From NCBI GenBank assembly GCA_002478265.1, contig DLNC01000015.1:1-64000 (forward strand): DNA of 64,000 nucleotides, in the 5' to 3' direction. Position 1 is the stretch's first letter; the number at the start of each line of letters is the position of its first letter. The notes under the pieces were generated by a model. It saw only the letters and a list, made by a program, of their open reading frames with translations, searched no databases and was not told where the DNA came from. The stretch is from Syntrophaceae bacterium UBA7520 (GTDB taxonomy: Bacteria; Desulfobacterota; Syntrophia; Syntrophales; Smithellaceae). Positions 1 to 7,703 of the stretch are shown one piece after another. The position numbers were made by a program, and so were the translations under genes.

Positions 1-116
1 ACTTTTCTATTTGCTACTAACATAAATCTTTTAGGATGTTTTCCCGGGTTGGTGATATCTCTGATAGATAAATGACGTTAATAAAGATTTTTTAAAGGAA
101 GCGCGGTAGAATGTGC

Positions 117-1055
117 CTATAATGTTTCCGGTGTGAAGGCCACCACATCATCAATGCATTGTGTATCGGCAAGAAGCATGACCAAACGGTCAATGCCCAG
201 CGCGATGCCGGCTGCCGCCGGCATTTTTTCCAATTCTGAGAGAAATTTTTCCGGCAAAGGATACAACAACCAATTTTTTGCGGCTCGTGCTTTTTGGGCA
301 TCCCCAAAGCGCTTTCTTTGTTCGGCGGCGCGGGTAAGCTCCGAAAAACCATTGGCGATTTCTAATGAGCCGATATACAGCTCAAATCGCTCGGCAATTT
401 GCGGATCATCCTTTTTTGTTCTGGCCAGCGCGGCGTATTTTGCCGGATAGTCGTAAAGAAAGACGGGGCGTTCAACGCCGAGGCAAGGTTCGATTTTTTC
501 CACCAGTATTTCATCGAATTTGTCCGCGGCTATCGCACTTTCGCAATCCGTATGCGCGAAGCGGGCAAAGGCGTCGATCACGGTAATTTTTTCCCAAGGC
601 GGTGACATGTCTATTTTTTTATTTTGAAATAGTATCTGATGCTTATATCCTGTTTCTCTGAAAACGGCGCAGAGCATATCCTGGCACTGATTCATCAGGC
701 CAAAATAGTCGGATTCAAGCGTGTACCATTCCAGCATGGTAAATTCCGGCAGGTGTTTTTTGCCCCTTTCTCCCTGGCGAAAACAGTGAGAAATCTGGAA
801 GATGTTTCCGTATCCCGCGGCGAGCAGCCGCTTCATGCACAGCTCCGGCGATGTTTGTAAAAACCAGTCCGCTGAGGGAAAAGCCTCGATGTGTTCTTCC
901 GGCGCCGGCGCAGGAATTCTCAGCGGTGTTTCCACTTCGAGGTAGTTATGATTGATGAAGTACTGGCGGATATTTTGAATTAAGCGGGCGCGCAGCTCCA
1001 GAAAATATTTTTTACGCGCCAGGTGAAAGTTATCGTCGAGGTTAGCTTCGTTCAA
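117..1055 (-). CDS. epmA: EF-P--(R)-beta-lysine ligase EpmA (lysyl-tRNA synthetase paralog)
   Basis: 312 residues, the size of EpmA/PoxA/GenX, and only a class II aminoacyl-tRNA synthetase catalytic core with no N-terminal anticodon-binding domain. Class II motif 2 is visible near residues 92-111 (FRQGE...EFTMLEWY) and motif 3 near 283-295 (GIALGIDRLVMLL). By family knowledge the enzyme activates (R)-beta-lysine with ATP and attaches it to a conserved lysine of elongation factor P in the cytoplasm. It starts 9 bases after the efp stop, and epmB lies just upstream on the same strand, so substrate protein, aminomutase and ligase form one cluster. That context separates it from a genuine LysS. 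No terminator is evident in the 116 bases downstream. Confidence 0.93.
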   Translation of the reverse strand: MNEANLDDNFHLARKKYFLELRARLIQNIRQYFINHNYLEVETPLRIPAPAPEEHIEAFPSADWFLQTSPELCMKRLLAAGYGNIFQISHCFRQGERGKKHLPEFTMLEWYTLESDYFGLMNQCQDMLCAVFRETGYKHQILFQNKKIDMSPPWEKITVIDAFARFAHTDCESAIAADKFDEILVEKIEPCLGVERPVFLYDYPAKYAALARTKKDDPQIAERFELYIGSLEIANGFSELTRAAEQRKRFGDAQKARAAKNWLLYPLPEKFLSELEKMPAAAGIALGIDRLVMLLADTQCIDDVVAFTPETL

Positions 1056-1064
1056 GAAAAGCCA

Positions 1065-1628
1065 CTATCCTTTGACGCGCGTCAGATATTCTCCCGTGCG
1101 CGTATCAATGCGGATTTTTTCGCCTTCGGTGATAAAAGTCGGCACTTGAATGGTATAACCTGTTTCTACCTTGACCGGCTTGGTCGCGCCGGAAACCGTG
1201 TCCCCCTTGGCCCAAGGTTCAGCTTCGGTGACAAATAATTCAACAAAATTAGGTAGGCTCAGGCCGATGGGGCGGTCTTCGAAGAGGAGAATTTCCACAT
1301 CGAGGTTGTCGATCAGAAAGTTTTTGTTGTCCCCCACCTGATCGTCCGTCAGATATACCTGTTCGAAAGTTTCATTATCCATGAAACAATACTTGTTGCC
1401 TTCCTTATACAGGTACTGCATTTTCTTTTCACGCAGGTCGGCTGGTTCAAATGTGTCCACCGAACGGAAAGAACGGTCGAACTGGCTGCCGGTGATCATA
1501 TTCTTCAGCTTGCATCGGTAAAGGGCCTGTCCTTTGCCCGGTTTGACAAAGTTGAATTCAACAATTACATAAGGTTCGTTATCGATTTTCAGGCGCAGCC
1601 CTTTTCTTAGGTCGCTTGCGGTATACAT
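1065..1628 (-). CDS. efp: Translation elongation factor P
   Basis: 187 residues with the three-domain EF-P layout. The N-terminal KOW-like domain carries the modification loop VKPGKGQA, with the acceptor lysine at about residue 32, equivalent to Lys34 of E. coli EF-P. EF-P binds between the P and E sites and relieves stalling at polyproline stretches; its activity in this lineage depends on beta-lysylation. The neighbouring epmB and epmA supply exactly that modification. The start is supported by an AAGGAG ribosome binding site nine bases upstream. The 71-base gap to epmB contains a short palindrome (CCTAATCTAATTAGG) but no strong terminator, so the three genes may be cotranscribed. Confidence 0.96.
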   Translation of the reverse strand: MYTASDLRKGLRLKIDNEPYVIVEFNFVKPGKGQALYRCKLKNMITGSQFDRSFRSVDTFEPADLREKKMQYLYKEGNKYCFMDNETFEQVYLTDDQVGDNKNFLIDNLDVEILLFEDRPIGLSLPNFVELFVTEAEPWAKGDTVSGATKPVKVETGYTIQVPTFITEGEKIRIDTRTGEYLTRVKG

Positions 1629-1699
1629 AAAAAACTTATCTCCTTGATTACTGGCCCTGCGGCAATTTCCCGGTTAATTTGATGCTCTTCCTAATCTAA

Positions 1700-2788
1700 T
1701 TAGGTAAAATTGTCAAAAAAATATTGATGTTTTTTCATCTCTCTATTCAGTGCTGGAGAAAGGCCCATAAGGGGTATTTTCCCCGTTTTTCCCGGCAAGT
1801 CCGCCGTGTATTGAGGCAGGGCGAGGCCGGAGCAATTTTTTTGTATGCTTTCCATTATTTTGAGGCCTGCCGTTATGCTGGTGCGGAAGTGACCACATCC
1901 TTTCACGGGTTCACAGTGAAAGAGGTAATAAGGGCGGACGGATATTTTCTGCAGACCGTAAAAAAGGGAACGCAGCTCCTCTTCGGCATCATTGACGCCC
2001 TTGAGCAGCACGGATTGGCTGGACACGGGAATGCCCGCCTCCTGAAGCAGGTTGCAGGCGCGAGTCGCATCCGGCGTGATTTCCGCCGGTGTGTTGAATT
2101 GCGTGTTGAACCACAAAGGGCGGTAACCCTTGAGCATTCGGCACAAATTTTTTGTGATTCTCATCGGTAATGTCGCAGGCATACGGCTGCCGACGCGCAG
2201 GATTTCCACATGCGGAATATTTTTCAGGCTGCGTAGAATGTATTCCAGTTGTTCATCATCATAAATAAGCGGATCGCCGCCGGAAATAATTACTTCGCGT
2301 ATCTGGGGTGATCGCTCAAGGTAATGAACAATGTTTTTCATGCGCATTTTTAAGGAAATATTTTCCGGGCGCCGCCAGAAACGTTTGCGGTTGCAGTGGC
2401 GGCAGTGGGTGACGCAGCTTTCCGTGACCAGCACCAGGCAGCGATCGGGGTAGCGGTGAATCACGCCGGTGACGGGCATGTAGGTTTCTTCCTGCAGCGG
2501 ATCATCATGATAATTTTGATATAGGGTGATTTCGCGCGCGTCCGGCAGGCACTGCGCGGCGACGGGATCAGACGCGCTGTTTTCCTGGATGAGTGACAGA
2601 TAGTAAGGCGTAACCGCGAGGGGATAAATGCTTAATAATTTGTTTATTGAAGGCGAGGAAAAATCTTTGGCGAAAAGACGGCTTATTTTTTCTGTTTTCG
2701 TGAAGCGGTTTTTCAACTGCCAGCGCCAGTTCTGCCAGTCGCTCGCGGTGGCGCTATTTAAACAAGATAAAATGATTTTTTTATTCAT
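1700..2788 (-). CDS. epmB: EF-P lysine 2,3-aminomutase EpmB (radical SAM, KamA family)
   Basis: 362 residues of the KamA/YjeK radical SAM family. The 4Fe-4S cluster motif CVTHCRHC gives cysteines 125, 129 and 132 (CxxxCxxC). A GGDPL SAM-binding segment follows, and near the C-terminus LPGKTGK carries the likely PLP-binding lysine. EpmB converts (S)-alpha-lysine to (R)-beta-lysine, the substrate EpmA loads onto EF-P. Catabolic lysine aminomutases are usually longer (about 410 or more residues) and sit in lysine fermentation operons; the short length and the efp-epmA neighbours favour EpmB. It is divergent from the cation efflux gene at 2926. Confidence 0.9.
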   Translation of the reverse strand: MNKKIILSCLNSATASDWQNWRWQLKNRFTKTEKISRLFAKDFSSPSINKLLSIYPLAVTPYYLSLIQENSASDPVAAQCLPDAREITLYQNYHDDPLQEETYMPVTGVIHRYPDRCLVLVTESCVTHCRHCNRKRFWRRPENISLKMRMKNIVHYLERSPQIREVIISGGDPLIYDDEQLEYILRSLKNIPHVEILRVGSRMPATLPMRITKNLCRMLKGYRPLWFNTQFNTPAEITPDATRACNLLQEAGIPVSSQSVLLKGVNDAEEELRSLFYGLQKISVRPYYLFHCEPVKGCGHFRTSITAGLKIMESIQKNCSGLALPQYTADLPGKTGKIPLMGLSPALNREMKKHQYFFDNFT

Positions 2789-2925
2789 AAACGAAAAACA
2801 AGCAGGCCTTTGGAGTAAGACGGTTTTTCTATCATAAATTTTGCCGCTTGCAAAGACAATCCCTCTTTAATATGTTGCTTTGGGTAATGTGTCGAGCTTA
2901 TGAAATAAAGCCAAAGCAGGTTCAT

Positions 2926-3897
2926 ATGCAACCCCTGCAAAAACGCAAAGAAAATGTTGCCATATTGTCGGTAGCTTCCAATTCCATGCTGGTGGCGGTA
3001 AAGCTCGTTGTTGGCGCGCTTATCGGTTCCGTGGCGATTATATCGGAGGCGATTCATTCGGCAATGGATCTGCTCGCGGCGCTGATCGCCTTTTTTTCCG
3101 TGAAAAAATCCCATCTGCCTGCCGACGAGAGTCATCCCTTCGGGCATGGCAAATTTGAAAGCACTTCCGGCTTGGTGGAAGCGGTATTGATTTTTATCGC
3201 CGCGGGCTGGATTATTTTCGAGGCAGTGAAAAAGTTGATCACGGGCGAAGAATTAGCGGCTCCCGCCTGGGGTGTCGCGGTTATGTTTTTTTCCGCCGTG
3301 ATGAATTATTTCGTTTCCGGCAAATTATTTAAGGTCGGGCGCGAGGCCGATTCCATCGCGCTGGAGGCGGACGCCTGGCATCTGCGCACGGATGTTTACA
3401 CTTCTTTGGGTGTCATGTTCGGCCTGCTGGCAATCTGGTTCGGGCATCGTTTCTGGCCAGGGTTGAATCTCAGCTGGCTGGATCCGGCAGCGGCATTATT
3501 TATTGCCGTGTTTATTTTAAAGGCGGCCTATGACTTAACAAGGAAAGCGTTGGGCGATCTGACGGATGTCAAATTGCCTTCTGAGGAGGAAGAATGGATT
3601 CGCTCCATCATTGCGACACGCCGACCGGATATACACGGGTTTCACAGGTTGAAAACGCGTAAGGCGGGAAATTTCCGCTTTATCGAATTTCATATTAAGG
3701 TAAACCCGCTGATGAGCGTGGTTTCTTCTCATCAGATAACCCGCGAACTAAAAAGAATTATCATGGACAAATTTCCGCATACGACGATAAACATTCATGT
3801 CGAGCCGTGCGAGGGCGATTGCCCCAAAGAATGCGCGGCGGGATGCTTTCTGGAAAAAGAGCAAAGGCCGATCCCTGTCTTAAAACCTTCCGGTTGA
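2926..3897 (+). CDS. Cation diffusion facilitator family transporter
   Basis: 323 residues from the chosen ATG, which has AGCAGG upstream and places the predicted cytosolic N-terminus directly before the first membrane segment; an in-frame ATG at 2848 would add 26 residues unlike the family. About six hydrophobic segments are visible, with the paired metal-site motifs HSAMD in helix 2 and HLRTD in helix 5, the HPFGHGKFE signature between helices 2 and 3, and a C-terminal cytoplasmic domain with a final Cys-rich patch (CEGDCPKECAAGC). CDF proteins export divalent metals such as Zn2+, Co2+, Fe2+ or Mn2+ in exchange for protons; specificity cannot be read here. The extra cysteines at the tail are mildly unusual and could bind metal. 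Confidence 0.9.
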   Translation: MQPLQKRKENVAILSVASNSMLVAVKLVVGALIGSVAIISEAIHSAMDLLAALIAFFSVKKSHLPADESHPFGHGKFESTSGLVEAVLIFIAAGWIIFEAVKKLITGEELAAPAWGVAVMFFSAVMNYFVSGKLFKVGREADSIALEADAWHLRTDVYTSLGVMFGLLAIWFGHRFWPGLNLSWLDPAAALFIAVFILKAAYDLTRKALGDLTDVKLPSEEEEWIRSIIATRRPDIHGFHRLKTRKAGNFRFIEFHIKVNPLMSVVSSHQITRELKRIIMDKFPHTTINIHVEPCEGDCPKECAAGCFLEKEQRPIPVLKPSG

Positions 3898-3911
3898 GCC
3901 GCTTTCACTAT

Positions 3912-3940
3912 TTGACGCATAAGATAAAATAATTTAAGAT
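3912..3940 (+). promoter_or_regulatory. Sigma-70-type promoter of the 5'-nucleotidase gene
   Basis: TTGACG (3912-3917) and TAAGAT (3935-3940) are separated by 17 bases, about 45 bases before the ATG at 3985. A GGGGGAAAGGATG ribosome binding region follows. This is a consensus match only. Confidence 0.5.
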
Positions 3941-3984
3941 AGAAACATCTGTAATTTTCTTAGGCAGGGGGAAAGGATGGTTTC

Positions 3985-5958
3985 ATGAAATATTTCAGGA
4001 AAAGCGCGTTAATCATTTTGTCTTTTATTTTAATTTTTCTTTCCGCCGGATATATGGCGGCGCAGGGACCGGGAAGCAGGGAACTGGTCATCCTTTTCAC
4101 GCATGATTTGCATTCATATTTTTTACCGCACCGTGTTTTGACTGAGGAGGGCCAAAGCGAAGAGCGGGGCGGCTTTGCCAAGCTCGCCTATATCATAAAG
4201 GAACAGCGCATCTATCACGGCAACAAGGCTATCAGGCTGGATGCAGGTGATTTTTCCATGGGAACCTTGTTCCATACGTCTTTCATGAGCGAGGCCTCCG
4301 AACTTTTACTGATGGGGCAGATGGGTTATGACGTGACCACTTTCGGCAATCACGACTTTGACTTCGGCACGGCGGGATTGGCCCAAATGCTGCGCGCGGC
4401 GAAGGCAAAAGGCAAAGCGCTGCCGGGCATCGTCGCCTCCAATATTGAAGTGGATAAAAAAACAGAAGAGGGAAAGGCGCTGCAGCAGGCCTTTGAAGAA
4501 TATCCGGTGACGCCATACAAGCTACTGGAAAGAAACAAAGTGCGCATCGGCATCTTCGGTCTTTTAGGTAAAGACGCCGCGTCCGACACGCCCTTTGCCA
4601 AGTCCATTCGCTTCACTGACCAGGTCAGCGCCGCCAAGCGCGTGGTGAAAATTCTGCTCAAAAAAGAAAAAGTGGATATGATTATCTGTCTTTCACACAG
4701 CGGCACATATCGGGCGGCGCCGGGAGAAAAAGATAAAATAATATCCGAAGACGAGCTGCTGGCGCAAAAAGTTCCGGAAATCGATGTCATTGTCAGCGGC
4801 CACACCCACACTGTTTTAGCCAAACCAATTAAAATCGGAAAAACCGTCATTGTTTCCAGCGGCCGCTACGGCGAGCATCTGGGAATTTTAAGAGTATATC
4901 ACACCAAGAATAAACCTCTGCGCGTTGCTTCCTATGAGTTAAGAAATATCACCTCCGGCATTCCGGACGATCGCCTGGTTTCCGAAGCGGTGCAGGAATA
5001 TAAAGATATCGTCAACGCGAGATTTCTAGCCCCTTACCGGCTCTCCTTCGAACAGGTAATCGCCGAAAGCGATTTCAACATGGAAACAATTGTCTCCGCT
5101 TATGAAAAGCCGCGGGAAATGGGGTTGGGAAATTTGATTGCTGATTCTTATCGTTACGCGGTGCAAAAAGCGGAAGGGCCAAAGTATGAATATGTTCATG
5201 TTTCCTTTGAACCGCTGGGGCTCATCAGGGAATCTTTTCAGAAAGGCCGGATAACTACGGAGGATGTTTTTCAGGTTTTGTCTTTGGGCATCGGCAAGGA
5301 CGGCATTCCCGGTTATCCGCTGATGGCCTTTTATGTCACCGGCAAGGAACTTAAAGATATTCTGGAAGTGGAGGCGTCGGTGGCGCCGCTTAAAAAGATC
5401 GGCGCGCATCTGCAGGTTTCGGGCGTCAAATTCACGTTTAATCCGCACCGTATATTGTTTGACCGTGTCACGCAGGTTTCCGTGCGCAACGAAAGGGGCG
5501 ATTATGAACCGCTGGAATATGAAAAACTCTACCGTATCTGCTCCAACATGTACGCGGCGGGAATGATCGGCTATGTTTCCAAGGTCACTTATCGCTTATT
5601 AAGCATCACACCGAAAGACAAAGACGGCAATAAAATATCCGAGTTGAAACAGGCCATTATCTATATGGACAGGTCGGCCGGTAAAGAGCGTGAATTAAAA
5701 CAATGGCTCGCGCTGCTGCAATATCTGCGGTCATTGCCCGACACCAACAGAAACGGTATTCCCAATATCCCGGCAAAATACAGCGCGCCGGAGGGGCGCT
5801 ACAAGGCCGTGCCCGATAAAAGCCTGAAGGGACGTTTTTCTGGGGGTAATTTCATTACCACCGGGGCGTTACTTGTCGGATTGATTATTCTGTGCGCTTT
5901 GCTTCTGCTTGGCTGGCTGACGGTAGCCAAAATTAGAAAGCTCACCGCGAGAAAATAA
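3985..5958 (+). CDS. Membrane-anchored 5'-nucleotidase / UDP-sugar hydrolase family metallophosphatase
   Basis: 657 residues. A signal sequence or anchor occupies about residues 6-25. The calcineurin-like metallophosphatase domain follows with FTHDLHS, LDAGDF, FGNHDFDFG and SGHTHT, the metal-binding Asp, His and Asn set of the UshA/5'-nucleotidase family. The second half is the 5'-nucleotidase C-terminal substrate domain. A second hydrophobic helix near 624-646 followed by KIRKLTARK would fix the C-terminus in the membrane, so the catalytic part faces the periplasm. It probably hydrolyses extracytoplasmic nucleotides or UDP-sugars for salvage; the exact substrate is not resolved. A promoter at 3912 suggests a single-gene unit. 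Confidence 0.85.
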   Translation: MKYFRKSALIILSFILIFLSAGYMAAQGPGSRELVILFTHDLHSYFLPHRVLTEEGQSEERGGFAKLAYIIKEQRIYHGNKAIRLDAGDFSMGTLFHTSFMSEASELLLMGQMGYDVTTFGNHDFDFGTAGLAQMLRAAKAKGKALPGIVASNIEVDKKTEEGKALQQAFEEYPVTPYKLLERNKVRIGIFGLLGKDAASDTPFAKSIRFTDQVSAAKRVVKILLKKEKVDMIICLSHSGTYRAAPGEKDKIISEDELLAQKVPEIDVIVSGHTHTVLAKPIKIGKTVIVSSGRYGEHLGILRVYHTKNKPLRVASYELRNITSGIPDDRLVSEAVQEYKDIVNARFLAPYRLSFEQVIAESDFNMETIVSAYEKPREMGLGNLIADSYRYAVQKAEGPKYEYVHVSFEPLGLIRESFQKGRITTEDVFQVLSLGIGKDGIPGYPLMAFYVTGKELKDILEVEASVAPLKKIGAHLQVSGVKFTFNPHRILFDRVTQVSVRNERGDYEPLEYEKLYRICSNMYAAGMIGYVSKVTYRLLSITPKDKDGNKISELKQAIIYMDRSAGKERELKQWLALLQYLRSLPDTNRNGIPNIPAKYSAPEGRYKAVPDKSLKGRFSGGNFITTGALLVGLIILCALLLLGWLTVAKIRKLTARK

Positions 5959-5976
5959 GGCGTTTACCGCTGTTGG

Positions 5977-6930
5977 TTATTTCCTTTTGTAAAGGAAGCG
6001 TTCAAAAAAACGGTTGTAAGGTGTCCAGTCGGAATCATCATTTTCCGCGCCGGCAATAAATGTTTCAAATGCGTTGAGCTTGGCGTCAAGGTCGTCTATG
6101 TAATGAACGACGAGGGCCTCCGGAGTCTTGGGGCGTTTGGGAGAGCCGAATTCAAATTCGCCGTGATGGCTCAAGAGCAGGTGGCGTAGCTCCAGCGATA
6201 ACTGTTCGGGAAAATTGGGAAGATGGGCGATTGTTTTGTTGATCATTTCCACTCCCATGACAATATGGCCGATAAGCCGCCCTTCATCGCTGTAATCAAT
6301 CAGTCCTTCGTACTTGAATTCGTAGATTTTTCCGATGTCATGCAGGATACCGCCCGCGATTAGCATATCCTTATTGAGTGCCGGGTAATGCTGAGAGACT
6401 TTTTCCAAAAGGCGCACCACCGAAAGAGTGTGCTCCAGAAGACCTCCCAGGTAAATGTGATGAAAACCTTTGGCAGCCGGCGCCTTTTTGAATAGTTCGG
6501 CGTTCTTTTCGTCCTGAAAAAAAACACTAAGCATCTCCCGTAGGTGTTCATTCTGAATTTTATTGATATAGTCTATTATTTCCTTGAACATGATGTCGGC
6601 GTCAGTGGCAGCGGCGGGCAGATAGTCTGCCGGGTTGACCTGCGCCCAGGGGATTTTTTCAATATTGATAATAGACAGTTGCAGGGCGTTCTTATAACTG
6701 GCGGCGCGCCCTTCAATAAAAACGATGTCGCCTTTTTTGAAGCCACGGTCAAGCTCCACCGCGTTTTCCCACACCTTACTGTCTGTTTCACCGCTTTTAT
6801 CTTTGAGACGCACTGTCAGGTAAGGCGCGCCTTTCTGGGAAAAAGCCATATTTTTTTCCGCGACGAGAAAAGTGTCTGCTACCTTGTCGCCCTGTCGGAT
6901 GTCTTTGAGATAAATTTCTTTCTTCTTCAA
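5977..6930 (-). CDS. OB-fold/HD-domain 3'-5' exoribonuclease, YhaM-like
   Basis: 317 residues. An N-terminal OB-fold nucleic-acid-binding domain (residues about 15-90) is followed by an HD phosphohydrolase domain with LLEHTLSV and GILHDIGKIYEF, plus a later LLLSHHGEFEFGSPKRP motif, the arrangement of YhaM/CBF1 exonucleases of Firmicutes. The likely role is RNA or single-stranded DNA 3' trimming in the cytoplasm. The start codon is TTG; it overlaps the fdhD stop as TTGA, which indicates translational coupling at the end of the selB-fdhD unit. That link to selenium/formate metabolism is a matter of context only. Other HD-OB proteins with different activities cannot be excluded. Confidence 0.78.
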   Translation of the reverse strand: MKKKEIYLKDIRQGDKVADTFLVAEKNMAFSQKGAPYLTVRLKDKSGETDSKVWENAVELDRGFKKGDIVFIEGRAASYKNALQLSIINIEKIPWAQVNPADYLPAAATDADIMFKEIIDYINKIQNEHLREMLSVFFQDEKNAELFKKAPAAKGFHHIYLGGLLEHTLSVVRLLEKVSQHYPALNKDMLIAGGILHDIGKIYEFKYEGLIDYSDEGRLIGHIVMGVEMINKTIAHLPNFPEQLSLELRHLLLSHHGEFEFGSPKRPKTPEALVVHYIDDLDAKLNAFETFIAGAENDDSDWTPYNRFFERFLYKRK

Positions 6931-7703
6931 ATAATTACCCGCCTTTCCTGTGAGTAGATGTTCATTTTTTCACCGCGCACATAGCCGATGAGCGTGATAT
7001 TCGCTTTTTTAACGAGCTCCACGGCTTTTGTTGTGGGCGCGGAATGTGATACAATAACCGGTACGCGCAGATTCCATATTTTATAGACGATTTCTGAGGA
7101 TATCCTGCCGGTGGTTAGAATAAGGGCGTCAGCCGGGCTGATGTCTTGCCACAGGCAGTAACCGCCGAGCATATCTATGGTATTGTGCCGGCCGATGTCT
7201 TCGCGCAGCACAAATATTTTATCTCCACGCGCCAGCGCTGAGCAGTGCGTGCCGTGTGTCTCGTTGTGAATCTCTGATCCCTCCAGGAGTTCCTCCATTA
7301 ATCGCAGGATCGTTCCTGAATTGATTTGCAAATCTGTCGCGTCGGGGAGGGGCGTTAGGGCATCGAGATGGGCATGACCGCGCGCGCCGCTGGAGGCGAT
7401 GTTCTGAAAAGAGGCGCCGGAAAATTCGCCGCCGTTTTTAAGTTCAACACAGACGCTGTGATTTATTTCGTCAACGTTTATGCCGGAAACTTGTTCACGC
7501 TTATGGATAATGCGTTCCGCCCTTAAAAAGCCCAACGCCAGTTCATCAAGATGATTTCCGGCGCAGGCGATGTTGGCCACCAGTCGGCCGTGCAGATAAA
7601 TTTTCAGCGCGATCTCTTCAATAATTTTTGCCTGCGTCGCGATTAATGAGCTTTTCCCCGCCGAAAATATCGGCATTGTTTTTACCGGTCTATTATTTGT
7701 CAT
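6927..7703 (-). CDS. fdhD: FdhD-like formate dehydrogenase accessory protein, lacking the usual active-site cysteines
   Basis: 258 residues. It aligns along its length with FdhD: the N-terminal ELALGFLRAERII segment, the central EDIGRHNTIDMLGG and the LTTGRISSEIV motif are all present. FdhD passes sulfur from IscS to the molybdenum/tungsten bis-MGD cofactor of formate dehydrogenase, using cysteines that in E. coli form a CxxC. Here the corresponding stretch reads SSGARGHAHL, so both cysteines are absent; the closest remaining cysteine is in HGTHCSAL. The gene overlaps selB by four bases (ATGA), fitting a selenocysteine-containing formate dehydrogenase elsewhere in the genome. The family call is firm; sulfurtransferase activity is uncertain. 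Confidence 0.85.
   Translation of the reverse strand: MTNNRPVKTMPIFSAGKSSLIATQAKIIEEIALKIYLHGRLVANIACAGNHLDELALGFLRAERIIHKREQVSGINVDEINHSVCVELKNGGEFSGASFQNIASSGARGHAHLDALTPLPDATDLQINSGTILRLMEELLEGSEIHNETHGTHCSALARGDKIFVLREDIGRHNTIDMLGGYCLWQDISPADALILTTGRISSEIVYKIWNLRVPVIVSHSAPTTKAVELVKKANITLIGYVRGEKMNIYSQERRVII

Noticed and set aside
1..116. Gene or RNA at the left edge
   Set aside because: No open frame with a start or any tRNA-like fold; it is only the region after epmA.
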